Shown here: in pieces, positions 1 to 7,371 of the stretch | Position numbering within the stretch: the stretch's first letter is position 1 | Layout of the letters: each line of letters begins with the position of its first letter | NCBI RefSeq assembly: GCF_019551475.1 | Contig: NZ_CP047159.1 | Location: 186,001-250,000, forward strand | Origin: Prevotella sp. Rep29 | GTDB taxonomy: Bacteria; Bacteroidota; Bacteroidia; Bacteroidales; Bacteroidaceae | Length of the DNA: 64,000 bases | Direction: 5' to 3' | The notes under the pieces: model-generated | Database searches by the model: none | Told to the model about the DNA's origin: nothing | Seen by the model: only the letters and a program-made list of their open reading frames with translations | Program-made: the position numbers and the translations under genes

Positions 1-2978
1 ATTACTTTATATTCAGAATCTCGTGTATTGAATTTCCTGCGTCTAAAGAAATCACATAGAGCCTCGTTGTTGATCTTCTCGCAGTTACGCCAGATGACGA
101 GCGTTTCCAGTCCTCCACGATGCGTCTTTCCTTGAATAACACAGATGTTGTCATTCTCAAACCAGTCTTCCGTTTCCACGTTCAAACCTATCAGATAGTT
201 AAAGGTCTCTACCATATCCACCTTCGTCTCTACCAACTCATTGTCTTTGGTGGTTTTCAGTGACATATTGAACGGATTGACGAACATCTTCAGGTTCAGC
301 AGCGAGTCGCGAGTCTCGGTGTCGAGCATATAGCTGAGCATATAACTCTCATGAAATTCATCATCGCGCCAATCCGTCTGCTGTTTCTTGATATCAAGGT
401 TGTTCAGCGTATCTTCGTATTGCTCCAAACGGATGTACTTGAAACATTGTGAGATACCATTGCGGGATATTGGTTTCTCGTCTTTCCAACTATCAGAATA
501 AACAGTCCTTTCCATTCGAGGCTTGGTTACATTGTCAAAAATTTCTCCTACCTGAGAAAGAAGATATTTTCTATTACCCTGGTCTTTGTTCATTTCAATT
601 ACAGCATGACCAGTAGAACCAGAACCTGCGAAGAAATCAATAATCAAGGCATTTCTGTCTTTGCCTATATTTTGTAATGAGAGAATATGTTGAATAAACG
701 ATATAGGCTTTTTACCGTTTCTAAAAGAAACACCACCTTCATCAGTTGCATCATTAAATGCTTTCTCAAAATCAATATAGTTTGGATAAGGGATTTCTAT
801 AGTATCTTTTCTATTTATTGGTGCACCTTGATAATAATCTCCGTTTTTTCTTCCACTCTCAACAGATGGTGTCCAAAAATATCTGAAGCCCAATTTGTCA
901 TCACCCATATTGGGGACTTTGAAGATATGACCTGGATGTGAAGCTGCTAAATTTTCAAGATAGGCAACATAAAAGCGTCCACTAGAGTTTCCTTCTCGTA
1001 TAGAACCTCTAACACTTATAGGTTTTGTATAATCAAAACTCGATTCTTGATGTTTTATTATTTTATAATGTTCTGGTGCATATACTTCTACTTCCTTATT
1101 GCCTAACGACAAAACTTCATCAGGGCCTCCCTCTGTTTCTATCGTATATAGATAGTCAGCATCAGAACTGTTATCTTTTTGTCGTTTTAATGGCTTAAAT
1201 GAGTCGCTTAAAGCATAGAGAAGAAGAGATTCATAAACCTCATGAAAGTCTTTATCCCCTTTTAGAATTCTATCTTCATGCCTAACTTTAACGCTGAAAG
1301 TCGTTAAATATTTCGAAAACATACTATCCAGTAAACATTTAGAATTGAATAGTTCGTTTTCATTAATACTTATAGAGATACTACTGTCAGGAGTCATGAG
1401 TTTTTTCGCTATTAACAATCTGTTTTCCATCATTGTCAACCACGAAGAATCTTTATATTGGTCTTTATATACAAAACCATCAGAACCTGTATTATATGGT
1501 GGATCAATATAAATTGCATTCACACTCTTAATGTATTTCTCACTTATTAGATTTAAAGCATGATAATTATCAGACTTTACAAGCAAGCCATTGGTCTGCT
1601 CATCAATATTCTCCATGCTCTTTACCAATTGATGCTTAAACTTGGCATCGAAGAAAGCGGTGTCAAGAACAAGGAAAGGGTTCTGCTTTAAGAACTCAAC
1701 GGTAAGTGGTTCGCTGTATGCTTCTGTCATCATGTCGCCCTTAATATAGTCAATAGCAAACAGGCGCACCCATTCCTTACGCTGGGCTTCGTTGGCAATA
1801 ATCTCCGGGTAGAGTTTCTCTGGCACACGGTCGAGCGTGATGCAATAGTCGCTTTGAACCACAAACTTCTTTTTCAGCCATAGCTTACGTTGGAAGTTTT
1901 CAAGTTGAGCCAACATTCGGATAATCTTCTCACCTACTTGTTTAATAGCGCGAACAATAGTCAGCTGGCTGTTGATGAACTGGGCATCAAGGTCATCGAT
2001 ATGCAGCACCTCGTTCTTGATATAGAAGTCCAATTCACGACGAAGGAAGCCGCCAAGGTCCTTATGAATAAAGTAATCGAATGAGTTCTTGGCTGTGTAG
2101 TCTGTCAGATGCTTCTCCAACAAGGTGCGGTTGGGATTATCCTTTGTAGGAGCTTTAGCGGTAAGCACTTCTTCGAAGTCGGTAGGTACAAGGGGGGTGA
2201 TAGTCTCTAAGGCTGCTGCCAGTAAATCCTTTTGCTTTGTAGCCTTAGGCATCAACTCGTAGGTGAAGTAAATGTCTAACTCAGCCTCACCCCCAACCCC
2301 TCTCCGAATGGCGAGGGGAGTGGTTAGCTCGTCCTCTACCGTGGGTTGCCATAGGGCAAAGCGACGCTCCATGTTGTTCGCAGCACGATTGTTGTTTTGC
2401 TCTGTGCTTGCATCTTTTAGCACAAAGTGTACTTTCTTGCGTGATGTAGGTAGCACAAACGTATAATCGCGGAAATACTCTGAGGTTTTGATATAGTACT
2501 GGTCGCTGTTAGCCCAATGCAGTTTCACTTCCTCTCCGTTATAAGGTATGGCGTATGTATTATCCTTGTAGCGACGCTTAGACAGGAAATCGCCACCATC
2601 ATAATAGCGTGAGAAGAATGTAACCAGATGGCTGAACACCTCTGCCTGCATGGACTCTGTATCGGCAGACTGTGCCAATTGTGCTTCCAATTTGTCGTAT
2701 TCATCGCGCATAGGTGTACCTTTTGGCAATACCTCGACATTGCCACCCACTGAGGCAGCAATTTCCGCCATACGTTTCTTTGCCTTGTCAGCTTCGCCTC
2801 CATTGTTGCCTTCAAGCACTTGCTTAACCTGAGGGAGCAACTCTAAGTCAAGGAAACGTTGTATGTCGTTACGCTTCTGGTTCATGATGCGGTAGATACC
2901 GAAGTCCAGTTCGGCATGATCCATCATGAATATTTCTTCCAGTTTCTTCTTGAAACTCTCGTAATAATTCTGTGCCAT
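1..2978 (-). CDS. Large adenine-specific DNA methyltransferase (3' end beyond the window)
   Basis: Translating the minus strand from ATG 2978 gives an open frame of about 992 codons with no stop before the left edge, so the C-terminus is missing. Residues 492-498 read DPPYNTG (motif IV, catalytic) and residues 782-788 read FFAGSGS (motif I, AdoMet binding). That order (IV, spacer, I) is the beta class used by type III Mod and related N6-adenine methylases. An N-terminal stretch of about 430 residues without a recognised motif precedes the catalytic part. The start lies 14 bases after the stop of the SNF2 helicase on the same strand, so the two are almost certainly co-transcribed. Roughly 500-1600 is visibly richer in A/T than 1650-2950. 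It is probably the modification subunit of a restriction or phage-defence operon whose other genes lie off the left edge; the system type cannot be settled here. Confidence 0.88.
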   Translation of the reverse strand, partial: MAQNYYESFKKKLEEIFMMDHAELDFGIYRIMNQKRNDIQRFLDLELLPQVKQVLEGNNGGEADKAKKRMAEIAASVGGNVEVLPKGTPMRDEYDKLEAQLAQSADTESMQAEVFSHLVTFFSRYYDGGDFLSKRRYKDNTYAIPYNGEEVKLHWANSDQYYIKTSEYFRDYTFVLPTSRKKVHFVLKDASTEQNNNRAANNMERRFALWQPTVEDELTTPLAIRRGVGGEAELDIYFTYELMPKATKQKDLLAAALETITPLVPTDFEEVLTAKAPTKDNPNRTLLEKHLTDYTAKNSFDYFIHKDLGGFLRRELDFYIKNEVLHIDDLDAQFINSQLTIVRAIKQVGEKIIRMLAQLENFQRKLWLKKKFVVQSDYCITLDRVPEKLYPEIIANEAQRKEWVRLFAIDYIKGDMMTEAYSEPLTVEFLKQNPFLVLDTAFFDAKFKHQLVKSMENIDEQTNGLLVKSDNYHALNLISEKYIKSVNAIYIDPPYNTGSDGFVYKDQYKDSSWLTMMENRLLIAKKLMTPDSSISISINENELFNSKCLLDSMFSKYLTTFSVKVRHEDRILKGDKDFHEVYESLLLYALSDSFKPLKRQKDNSSDADYLYTIETEGGPDEVLSLGNKEVEVYAPEHYKIIKHQESSFDYTKPISVRGSIREGNSSGRFYVAYLENLAASHPGHIFKVPNMGDDKLGFRYFWTPSVESGRKNGDYYQGAPINRKDTIEIPYPNYIDFEKAFNDATDEGGVSFRNGKKPISFIQHILSLQNIGKDRNALIIDFFAGSGSTGHAVIEMNKDQGNRKYLLSQVGEIFDNVTKPRMERTVYSDSWKDEKPISRNGISQCFKYIRLEQYEDTLNNLDIKKQQTDWRDDEFHESYMLSYMLDTETRDSLLNLKMFVNPFNMSLKTTKDNELVETKVDMVETFNYLIGLNVETEDWFENDNICVIQGKTHRGGLETLVIWRNCEKINNEALCDFFRRRKFNTRDSEYKV
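2285..2318. repeat. Palindromic repeat inserted in frame in the methyltransferase gene
   Basis: A C-rich then G-rich block (CCTCACCCCCAACCCC, then GAGGGGAG) forms a hairpin with arms CCCCTC 2297-2302 and GAGGGG 2313-2318. On the coding strand it encodes PLAIRRGVGGEAE at about residues 219-232 without breaking the frame. It resembles the short palindromic repeats scattered through Bacteroidetes genomes; a related block lies at 55535-55560. Confidence 0.6.
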
Positions 2979-2992
2979 ATCTATGTATTCTT

Positions 2993-5836
2993 TTAATTCT
3001 CTTTTACTTTCCAGCGAATAACAAACAGGTTCTGCTGTTCCGTCTGTTTCACCATGCGTTGTTCCAATTCTGTAATCATCGATTTGCGTTGCTGGCTTAC
3101 TTCCTCCTCTCTGTCGTCAAGTTCATTTCGCAGACGGCGTTTCTTACGTTTCAGCTCGTCCACTTTCTTTTCCAAAGCCAGCTTCTCTGCTACCGATTCA
3201 GCATTACGGGCGTCTCTTTCCGTTTGCAGTATCTGCTTCTTGATGGTAGATAGTTCAGCCTCAATTCCATCAATCACATCATGCTCCCACTGATAAATAC
3301 GATTTTCCTCCACCTTGAAAAAAGAAAGATTGCGGGTATCCAGTTCCTTCAGTTTTGCCGCACTGTGCTGAAGCACATCCTTCTGTAATCGCAGACGTGT
3401 CTGCTCTTCCACTTGTTCACATGGAAGTTCCTTTCCGCCGTTGAGGAAAAGTTTCTCACAATCCTCCTGAGAAACTATCCGTCCATCATCAGTAATGGCA
3501 TTGAAGAGCATATACTGTTCTTCTGCCAAGGCAGATACCGCCAAAGAAGAAAGAATGAGCACACCACTCTGCCCTTGAAGGTAATCGGGCAGGTCGGCGT
3601 TCATGGAAAGTGCTTTTTGGTCAAATTCCACCTCGGCATCTTCAAGAGATAATGACAATGCGGAATTGATGACATGCTGCGCTAACGGATGGCTCAATCG
3701 ATAAGGTGTTGCATCATCCGTCTGCTGAAGCATCGCATATTTACCAGGTCGCTGACCTGCAACAGGAACACGAAGGACAAAGCTGTGATTGTTATCATTG
3801 AAAACAGCCTCTTTGCTGAGAATGTATTTGGTCAGTTCCCAGAAAATATGCTCATAACGATTGAGGAATCCTGTGGTGTTATCGCGTGTCATGCGAAGAT
3901 GCTCCTGCACATTGATGTCGAAGTTCTCCAACACCTGTGAACGTACTTCCGTCATACGCTCATCTATCTGTTCCTGCATTTCGTTTTGCAGTTGCTCGAA
4001 AGCCTGGTTGATTTCCTCTTCACTACGACATTGCTGGTATATCTCCCAGATGTGAGACTCTATATCGATGGTGTCAGCCTGTCCTAATACTTCATCACTG
4101 GCTCCAAACACATCGTCGAAGAGTTTGAACTTAGTGGAGAGCAATTGGAACACACGAACATCAGCATAGTTGCGCATGTTAAGAAAATTGACCACTACAA
4201 CATCATATTTCTGTCCATATCGGTGACAGCGACCAATACGCTGCTCTATGCGTTGCGGGTTCCACGGGAGGTCGTAGTTGATGACTAATGAGCAGAATTG
4301 CAGGTTCAGTCCTTCCGCAGCTGCTTCGGTAGCAATCATGATGTCTGCTTTGTGTTGGAACTCATCCACTGCAGCGGCCCTTCGGTCGGCAGCCTTGATG
4401 CCGCTCACCTTGTCAGGATGATCCTGACACCAGCGTTTATATATCTCGTTGGTCTGTGGTTCACTTGCCTTGCCGTTGAATAACACGACACGTTTGGCAT
4501 AGCCATTAGCTTCAAGAAACTCGCGCAGAAAAGCCTGCGTCTTTGTAGATTCTGTGAAGATAAGTGCTTTCCTCTCTGCACCTTGTTCTTGAAGTTTGGT
4601 AAACGATTCTTCCAGAGCAACGAGCAATGCTTTCGATTTCGATTCTGATTTGATTGATTTCGCTTTTTCAATGAAGCCATCGATGGTTTTGATTTCCTCT
4701 TTCAAACGAGGAACATCTATCTCTTCACTATCAAACAGCTCGTCTTCATATTCAGTATCAGCAGCCTCGTCTTCGTAAGAGTCCCATTCGTCTTCATCAA
4801 CAAGGTCTTCTATGTCAAGACGCTCCTGCTTCTGGTTTTCGAGCATCCGTTGGAGACGTTCTTTGATATGAGTAAGGGTATAGATGAGTGCGTAGGTAGA
4901 AGAAGCTAGAATCTTACGCACAATCATAGTCGTGAGCTTCTTCTGCGCAGCAGGAACACTGTATATGTCATTTCTACGCAGGAAATCACTTACAGCCTGA
5001 TACAGTTGTTGCTCCTCATCAGTAGCATTAAACTTTTGTGTAAGTGGAAGACGATGAGTATAATTGATATACTCTTTCACATCGCGTCGCAAAGTACGAG
5101 TATATAACTTCTCGATACGCTGACGCAGTTCTTTCAGGTTTTCTCCTTTGCCATATTGTCTTCGGAAACTTTTTTCACTACCAAACAGACGGTCGTCAAT
5201 GATACTGGTAAGACCATATAGCTCCATCAAGGAATTCTGGAAGGGTGTGGCAGTAAGCAATAGTTTCTTTACGCCTGTCAAAGCATCACGTACTTCAGCT
5301 GATGTTCGGGCGGAAGAACGATAGACATTACGCATCTTGTGGGCTTCGTCTATAACCGCCAAGTCAAAACCGTGAAGTAGGATGTCTTCCTTATGTTTTG
5401 CCACAAAGTTATAGCTACATATAATGGCACGCTTGGGACTAAGCGGATTCTTTCCTTCGCGTCGATAAGCATTAAAGTTCTTGGTATCAAGAATCTCGCT
5501 GGGGATTCCGAACTTATCGAGCAATTCTGCTTCCCATTGTTTGCGCAGAGAGGCTGGACAGACTATGAGAATCTTTTTTCTACCCGTTGCCCAATACTGA
5601 CAAACGACTAGACCCGCTTCGATGGTTTTTCCCAAACCAACCTCATCGGCAAGAACCACGCCCTTGGAAAATGGCGATGCAAAAGCAAATAAAGCGGCAT
5701 CAATCTGGTGGGGATTGATGTCAACAGTGCTACTCAGCAGCGATTGTGAGAGTGAGCCAATGTCACCATTTGCTGACTGTCCATTTAGGAGAGCTGCATA
5801 ATACTTTGCATGAAAGCGAGTAATCGCATTTGCCAT
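2993..5836 (-). CDS. SNF2/RapA-type DEAD/DEAH helicase of a defence or restriction operon
   Basis: This is a superfamily 2 helicase/translocase of about 947 residues. Counting from a GTG at 5842 (two codons upstream; I prefer ATG 5836), Walker A is DEVGLGKT (66-73), Walker B DEAH (165-168) and motif III TATPFQN (197-203). Motif VI QRIGRCHRYGQ lies in the second RecA-like domain, the SNF2/HepA pattern. A strongly acidic insert (DEDEWDSYEDEAAD) sits between the two helicase lobes. The last 130 residues or so are predicted coiled coil rich in K, E and R. It is the first gene of the minus-strand operon with the adenine methyltransferase 14 bases downstream. ATP-driven DNA translocation is the expected activity. 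DISARM DrmD is one family with this architecture, but no other DISARM gene is visible. Confidence 0.85.
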   Translation of the reverse strand: MANAITRFHAKYYAALLNGQSANGDIGSLSQSLLSSTVDINPHQIDAALFAFASPFSKGVVLADEVGLGKTIEAGLVVCQYWATGRKKILIVCPASLRKQWEAELLDKFGIPSEILDTKNFNAYRREGKNPLSPKRAIICSYNFVAKHKEDILLHGFDLAVIDEAHKMRNVYRSSARTSAEVRDALTGVKKLLLTATPFQNSLMELYGLTSIIDDRLFGSEKSFRRQYGKGENLKELRQRIEKLYTRTLRRDVKEYINYTHRLPLTQKFNATDEEQQLYQAVSDFLRRNDIYSVPAAQKKLTTMIVRKILASSTYALIYTLTHIKERLQRMLENQKQERLDIEDLVDEDEWDSYEDEAADTEYEDELFDSEEIDVPRLKEEIKTIDGFIEKAKSIKSESKSKALLVALEESFTKLQEQGAERKALIFTESTKTQAFLREFLEANGYAKRVVLFNGKASEPQTNEIYKRWCQDHPDKVSGIKAADRRAAAVDEFQHKADIMIATEAAAEGLNLQFCSLVINYDLPWNPQRIEQRIGRCHRYGQKYDVVVVNFLNMRNYADVRVFQLLSTKFKLFDDVFGASDEVLGQADTIDIESHIWEIYQQCRSEEEINQAFEQLQNEMQEQIDERMTEVRSQVLENFDINVQEHLRMTRDNTTGFLNRYEHIFWELTKYILSKEAVFNDNNHSFVLRVPVAGQRPGKYAMLQQTDDATPYRLSHPLAQHVINSALSLSLEDAEVEFDQKALSMNADLPDYLQGQSGVLILSSLAVSALAEEQYMLFNAITDDGRIVSQEDCEKLFLNGGKELPCEQVEEQTRLRLQKDVLQHSAAKLKELDTRNLSFFKVEENRIYQWEHDVIDGIEAELSTIKKQILQTERDARNAESVAEKLALEKKVDELKRKKRRLRNELDDREEEVSQQRKSMITELEQRMVKQTEQQNLFVIRWKVKEN

Positions 5837-6001
5837 TATCACCTAAATAACTCCCGTCGTAGTGTCTCGATAGGCGACCAAGCCCTTTTTACACAGCGAG
5901 GGAGTTCTATTATTCTTTGTTTTGCCTTATGGCATTTTGTGGTCTTTATCGAGAATATCCGCAACCCAATTCAAGCACAAAATGGAGGCATGCTCCATTC
6001 G

Positions 6002-6189
6002 TCTCTTTCCAAGAGACGGATATTTGGGTACAAAGGTACTTATTTTCTTGCAAAATCCACCTTATTAAATAAGAAAACCGACTTTATACATGCAACTTTT
6101 TCACTTTGTTTAGCAAAAACAGGTAGAAATAACTTCTGAAACTGTGATATAAGGGGACTTTTTGTTTCTCTACGTCTCTTGGAAAGAGA
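6002..6189. repeat. 17-base perfect inverted repeats between integrase remnant and helicase operon
   Basis: TCTCTTTCCAAGAGACG at 6002-6018 is the exact reverse complement of 6173-6189, with about 155 bases between. The left arm is also a short palindrome (GTCTCTT, tcc, AAGAGAC). The pair begins about 30 bases past the 3' end of the integrase remnant, a usual position for an attachment or recombination site; this role is inferred. The 375-base gap 5843-6217 otherwise holds only the candidate promoter and the 13-base repeat pair listed separately. Confidence 0.6.
6031..6038 (-). promoter_or_regulatory. Candidate -7 box upstream of the helicase/methylase operon
   Basis: TACCTTTG on the minus strand fits the Bacteroidetes -7 consensus TAnnTTTG. 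No TTTG occurs at the usual 19-20 base spacing, so support is partial. It would give a leader of about 190 bases before ATG 5836. Confidence 0.3.
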
Positions 6190-6210
6190 TTGAGAAATTT
6201 GCTAAACAAA
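6105..6210. repeat. 13-base perfect inverted repeats next to the integrase remnant
   Basis: TTTGTTTAGCAAA at 6105-6117 and TTTGCTAAACAAA at 6198-6210 are exact reverse complements. The right copy ends 7 bases before the integrase stop. The pair interlocks with the 17-base inverted repeat. Confidence 0.55.
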
Positions 6211-6217
6211 TTCTTGT

Positions 6218-6952
6218 TTACAATAATCCCAATATCATCTTGTTTGCTTTATCAACCACCGACGTTTCCAGTGAAGCGAGGTAGATTTGTGTCGTTGCCT
6301 CTGAGTCATGTCCCATTCCTTTGCTGATAACTGACAGAGGCACATTCTTCGCTTTGGCTGCATTTGCCCATGAATGACGAGCCACATACATGGTGAGCGG
6401 TCTTTGGTGTTTCAGCATTGTGGAAAGTTCCTTTAGGCGATAGTTGACAAGATGCAGTGCATTGTCATATTGCCTTCGCTCATTGCCTTGCTCTTTGATG
6501 ATAGGGAGAAGAAAGTCTGTTTGATTTTCAGGGTATTTAGCAATGATTTCAGCCATGCACTTCTCCCACTTGATGGTCAGCTCCTGACCTGTCTTTCGTC
6601 TGTGATAGGTCAGGATTCCATTCTGAAGGTCTGTCTTTCTGAGGTATGCCATATCCACAAAGGACATTCCTCGGGTGTAGAAGCTGAACATGAACATATC
6701 ACGGGCGAAGTCCAATGACGGTTTCATGGATAAATCCAATTCCTTCAAGGCTTTGATGTCCTTCTTTTTGTTACATAAACTGATGAGTTGTTCGTCATCC
6801 TTGTCACACCATGGTTTATATGCGTTAGGGTATTGCTTTCGTTTTTCGTTGAATGTATAGGTTTTCTTTTGCTTTTTCTTCTTCTTGCTGCAAAAACATG
6901 GAAACATGAAAGGATGGCAAATGGTACAAATAATCGACGATAGATTGAGCAC
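6218..6952 (-). pseudogene. Tyrosine-recombinase (integrase) catalytic domain fused to a Myb/SANT-like fragment
   Basis: Residues about 64-244 are the catalytic domain of a Bacteroides-type phage/transposon integrase: R94 in FYTRGMS, R192-H193 in ARHSW, H215 in GMGHDS and the nucleophile Y224 in TTQIYL. The core-binding N-terminal domain normally preceding it is absent. Residues about 31-60 (YPNAYKPWCDKDDEQLISLC) instead resemble the short Myb/SANT-like C-terminal domain of other Bacteroidetes accessory proteins. The first 30 residues, including a poly-lysine run, look like out-of-frame translation. The open frame is therefore probably a deletion fusion of two gene ends. The active-site residues survive, but without its DNA-binding half the protein is probably not functional. 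It marks the right border of the accessory island. Confidence 0.7.
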
Positions 6953-7049
6953 CAGAGATGATTGAAACGATTTTCTTCAAGGGAATTATGTATAGTAGCT
7001 CTGGATTAGATGAATCACCGCCAACTCCTAAAATAATAGTTACCGGCAT
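6825..7049 (-). pseudogene. Frameshifted fragment upstream of the integrase fusion
   Basis: This 74-codon frame contains GVGGDSSNPELLYIIPLKKI, a segment resembling a domain found near the C-terminus of Bacteroidetes accessory enzymes that end in a Myb/SANT-like domain. The rest of that domain (FNEKRKQYPNAYKPW) continues in another frame, after an A/T-rich lysine-codon run near 6870-6890. I infer a frameshift in one ancestral gene whose 3' end was later joined to the integrase. The family name is uncertain. Confidence 0.45.
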
Positions 7050-7114
7050 ACGTCGGACTTCAGAGAAAGTCTGATACTTTTTGCAGTGTTTTTACACTTT
7101 TTTATCACAAACGC

Positions 7115-7187
7115 CCAAGTTAGGCGGCGTTTCGGAGTAAAAAATAAATGATTTATTTTGTTCTTCACTCAACTTGCACTAACTTTG
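7115..7187 (+). repeat. Hairpin-promoter module A, copy 1
   Basis: A 73-base unit matching 7272-7344 at 71 of 73 positions. It contains an AT palindrome (AAAATAAATGATTTATTTTG), whose right arm carries TTTG 7157-7160, then 19 bases, then TAACTTTG 7180-7187. A related unit is at 16545-16620. Confidence 0.85.
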
Positions 7188-7265
7188 GATAACTTACTCA
7201 CGTTCGATAATAAAAAACAAAAACGTGTGTTTTATTTTGTATTATCCTCACTTAATCGCTTTGAC
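7188..7265 (+). repeat. Hairpin-promoter module B with damaged -7 box
   Basis: This unit lies between the two A modules and matches 16621-16696. It has an A/T palindrome and TTTG at 7236-7239. Where the other copy reads TCGTAACTTTG this one reads TCGCTTTG, so a 3-base loss removes the TA of the -7 box. It is probably inactive as a promoter. Confidence 0.7.
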
Positions 7266-7271
7266 TGTCGT

Positions 7272-7344
7272 CCAAGTTAGGCGGCGTCTCGGAATAAAAA
7301 ATAAATGATTTATTTTGTTCTTCACTCAACTTGCACTAACTTTG
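7272..7344 (+). promoter_or_regulatory. Module A copy 2: promoter of metG
   Basis: TTTG 7314-7317, a 19-base spacer and TAACTTTG 7337-7344 match the Bacteroidetes sigma factor consensus exactly. The element is 28 bases before the metG start. The -33 box lies in the right arm of the AT palindrome, so hairpin and promoter travel as one unit. Confidence 0.8.
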
Positions 7345-7371
7345 CAGGCAGAAAATAAATGACAGAAGAAT

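Noticed and set aside
1..5836. Assignment of the helicase-methylase pair to DISARM or BREX
   Set aside because: No drmA/drmB/drmC, pglZ or brxL gene is visible; only two genes are available, so a system name would be a guess.
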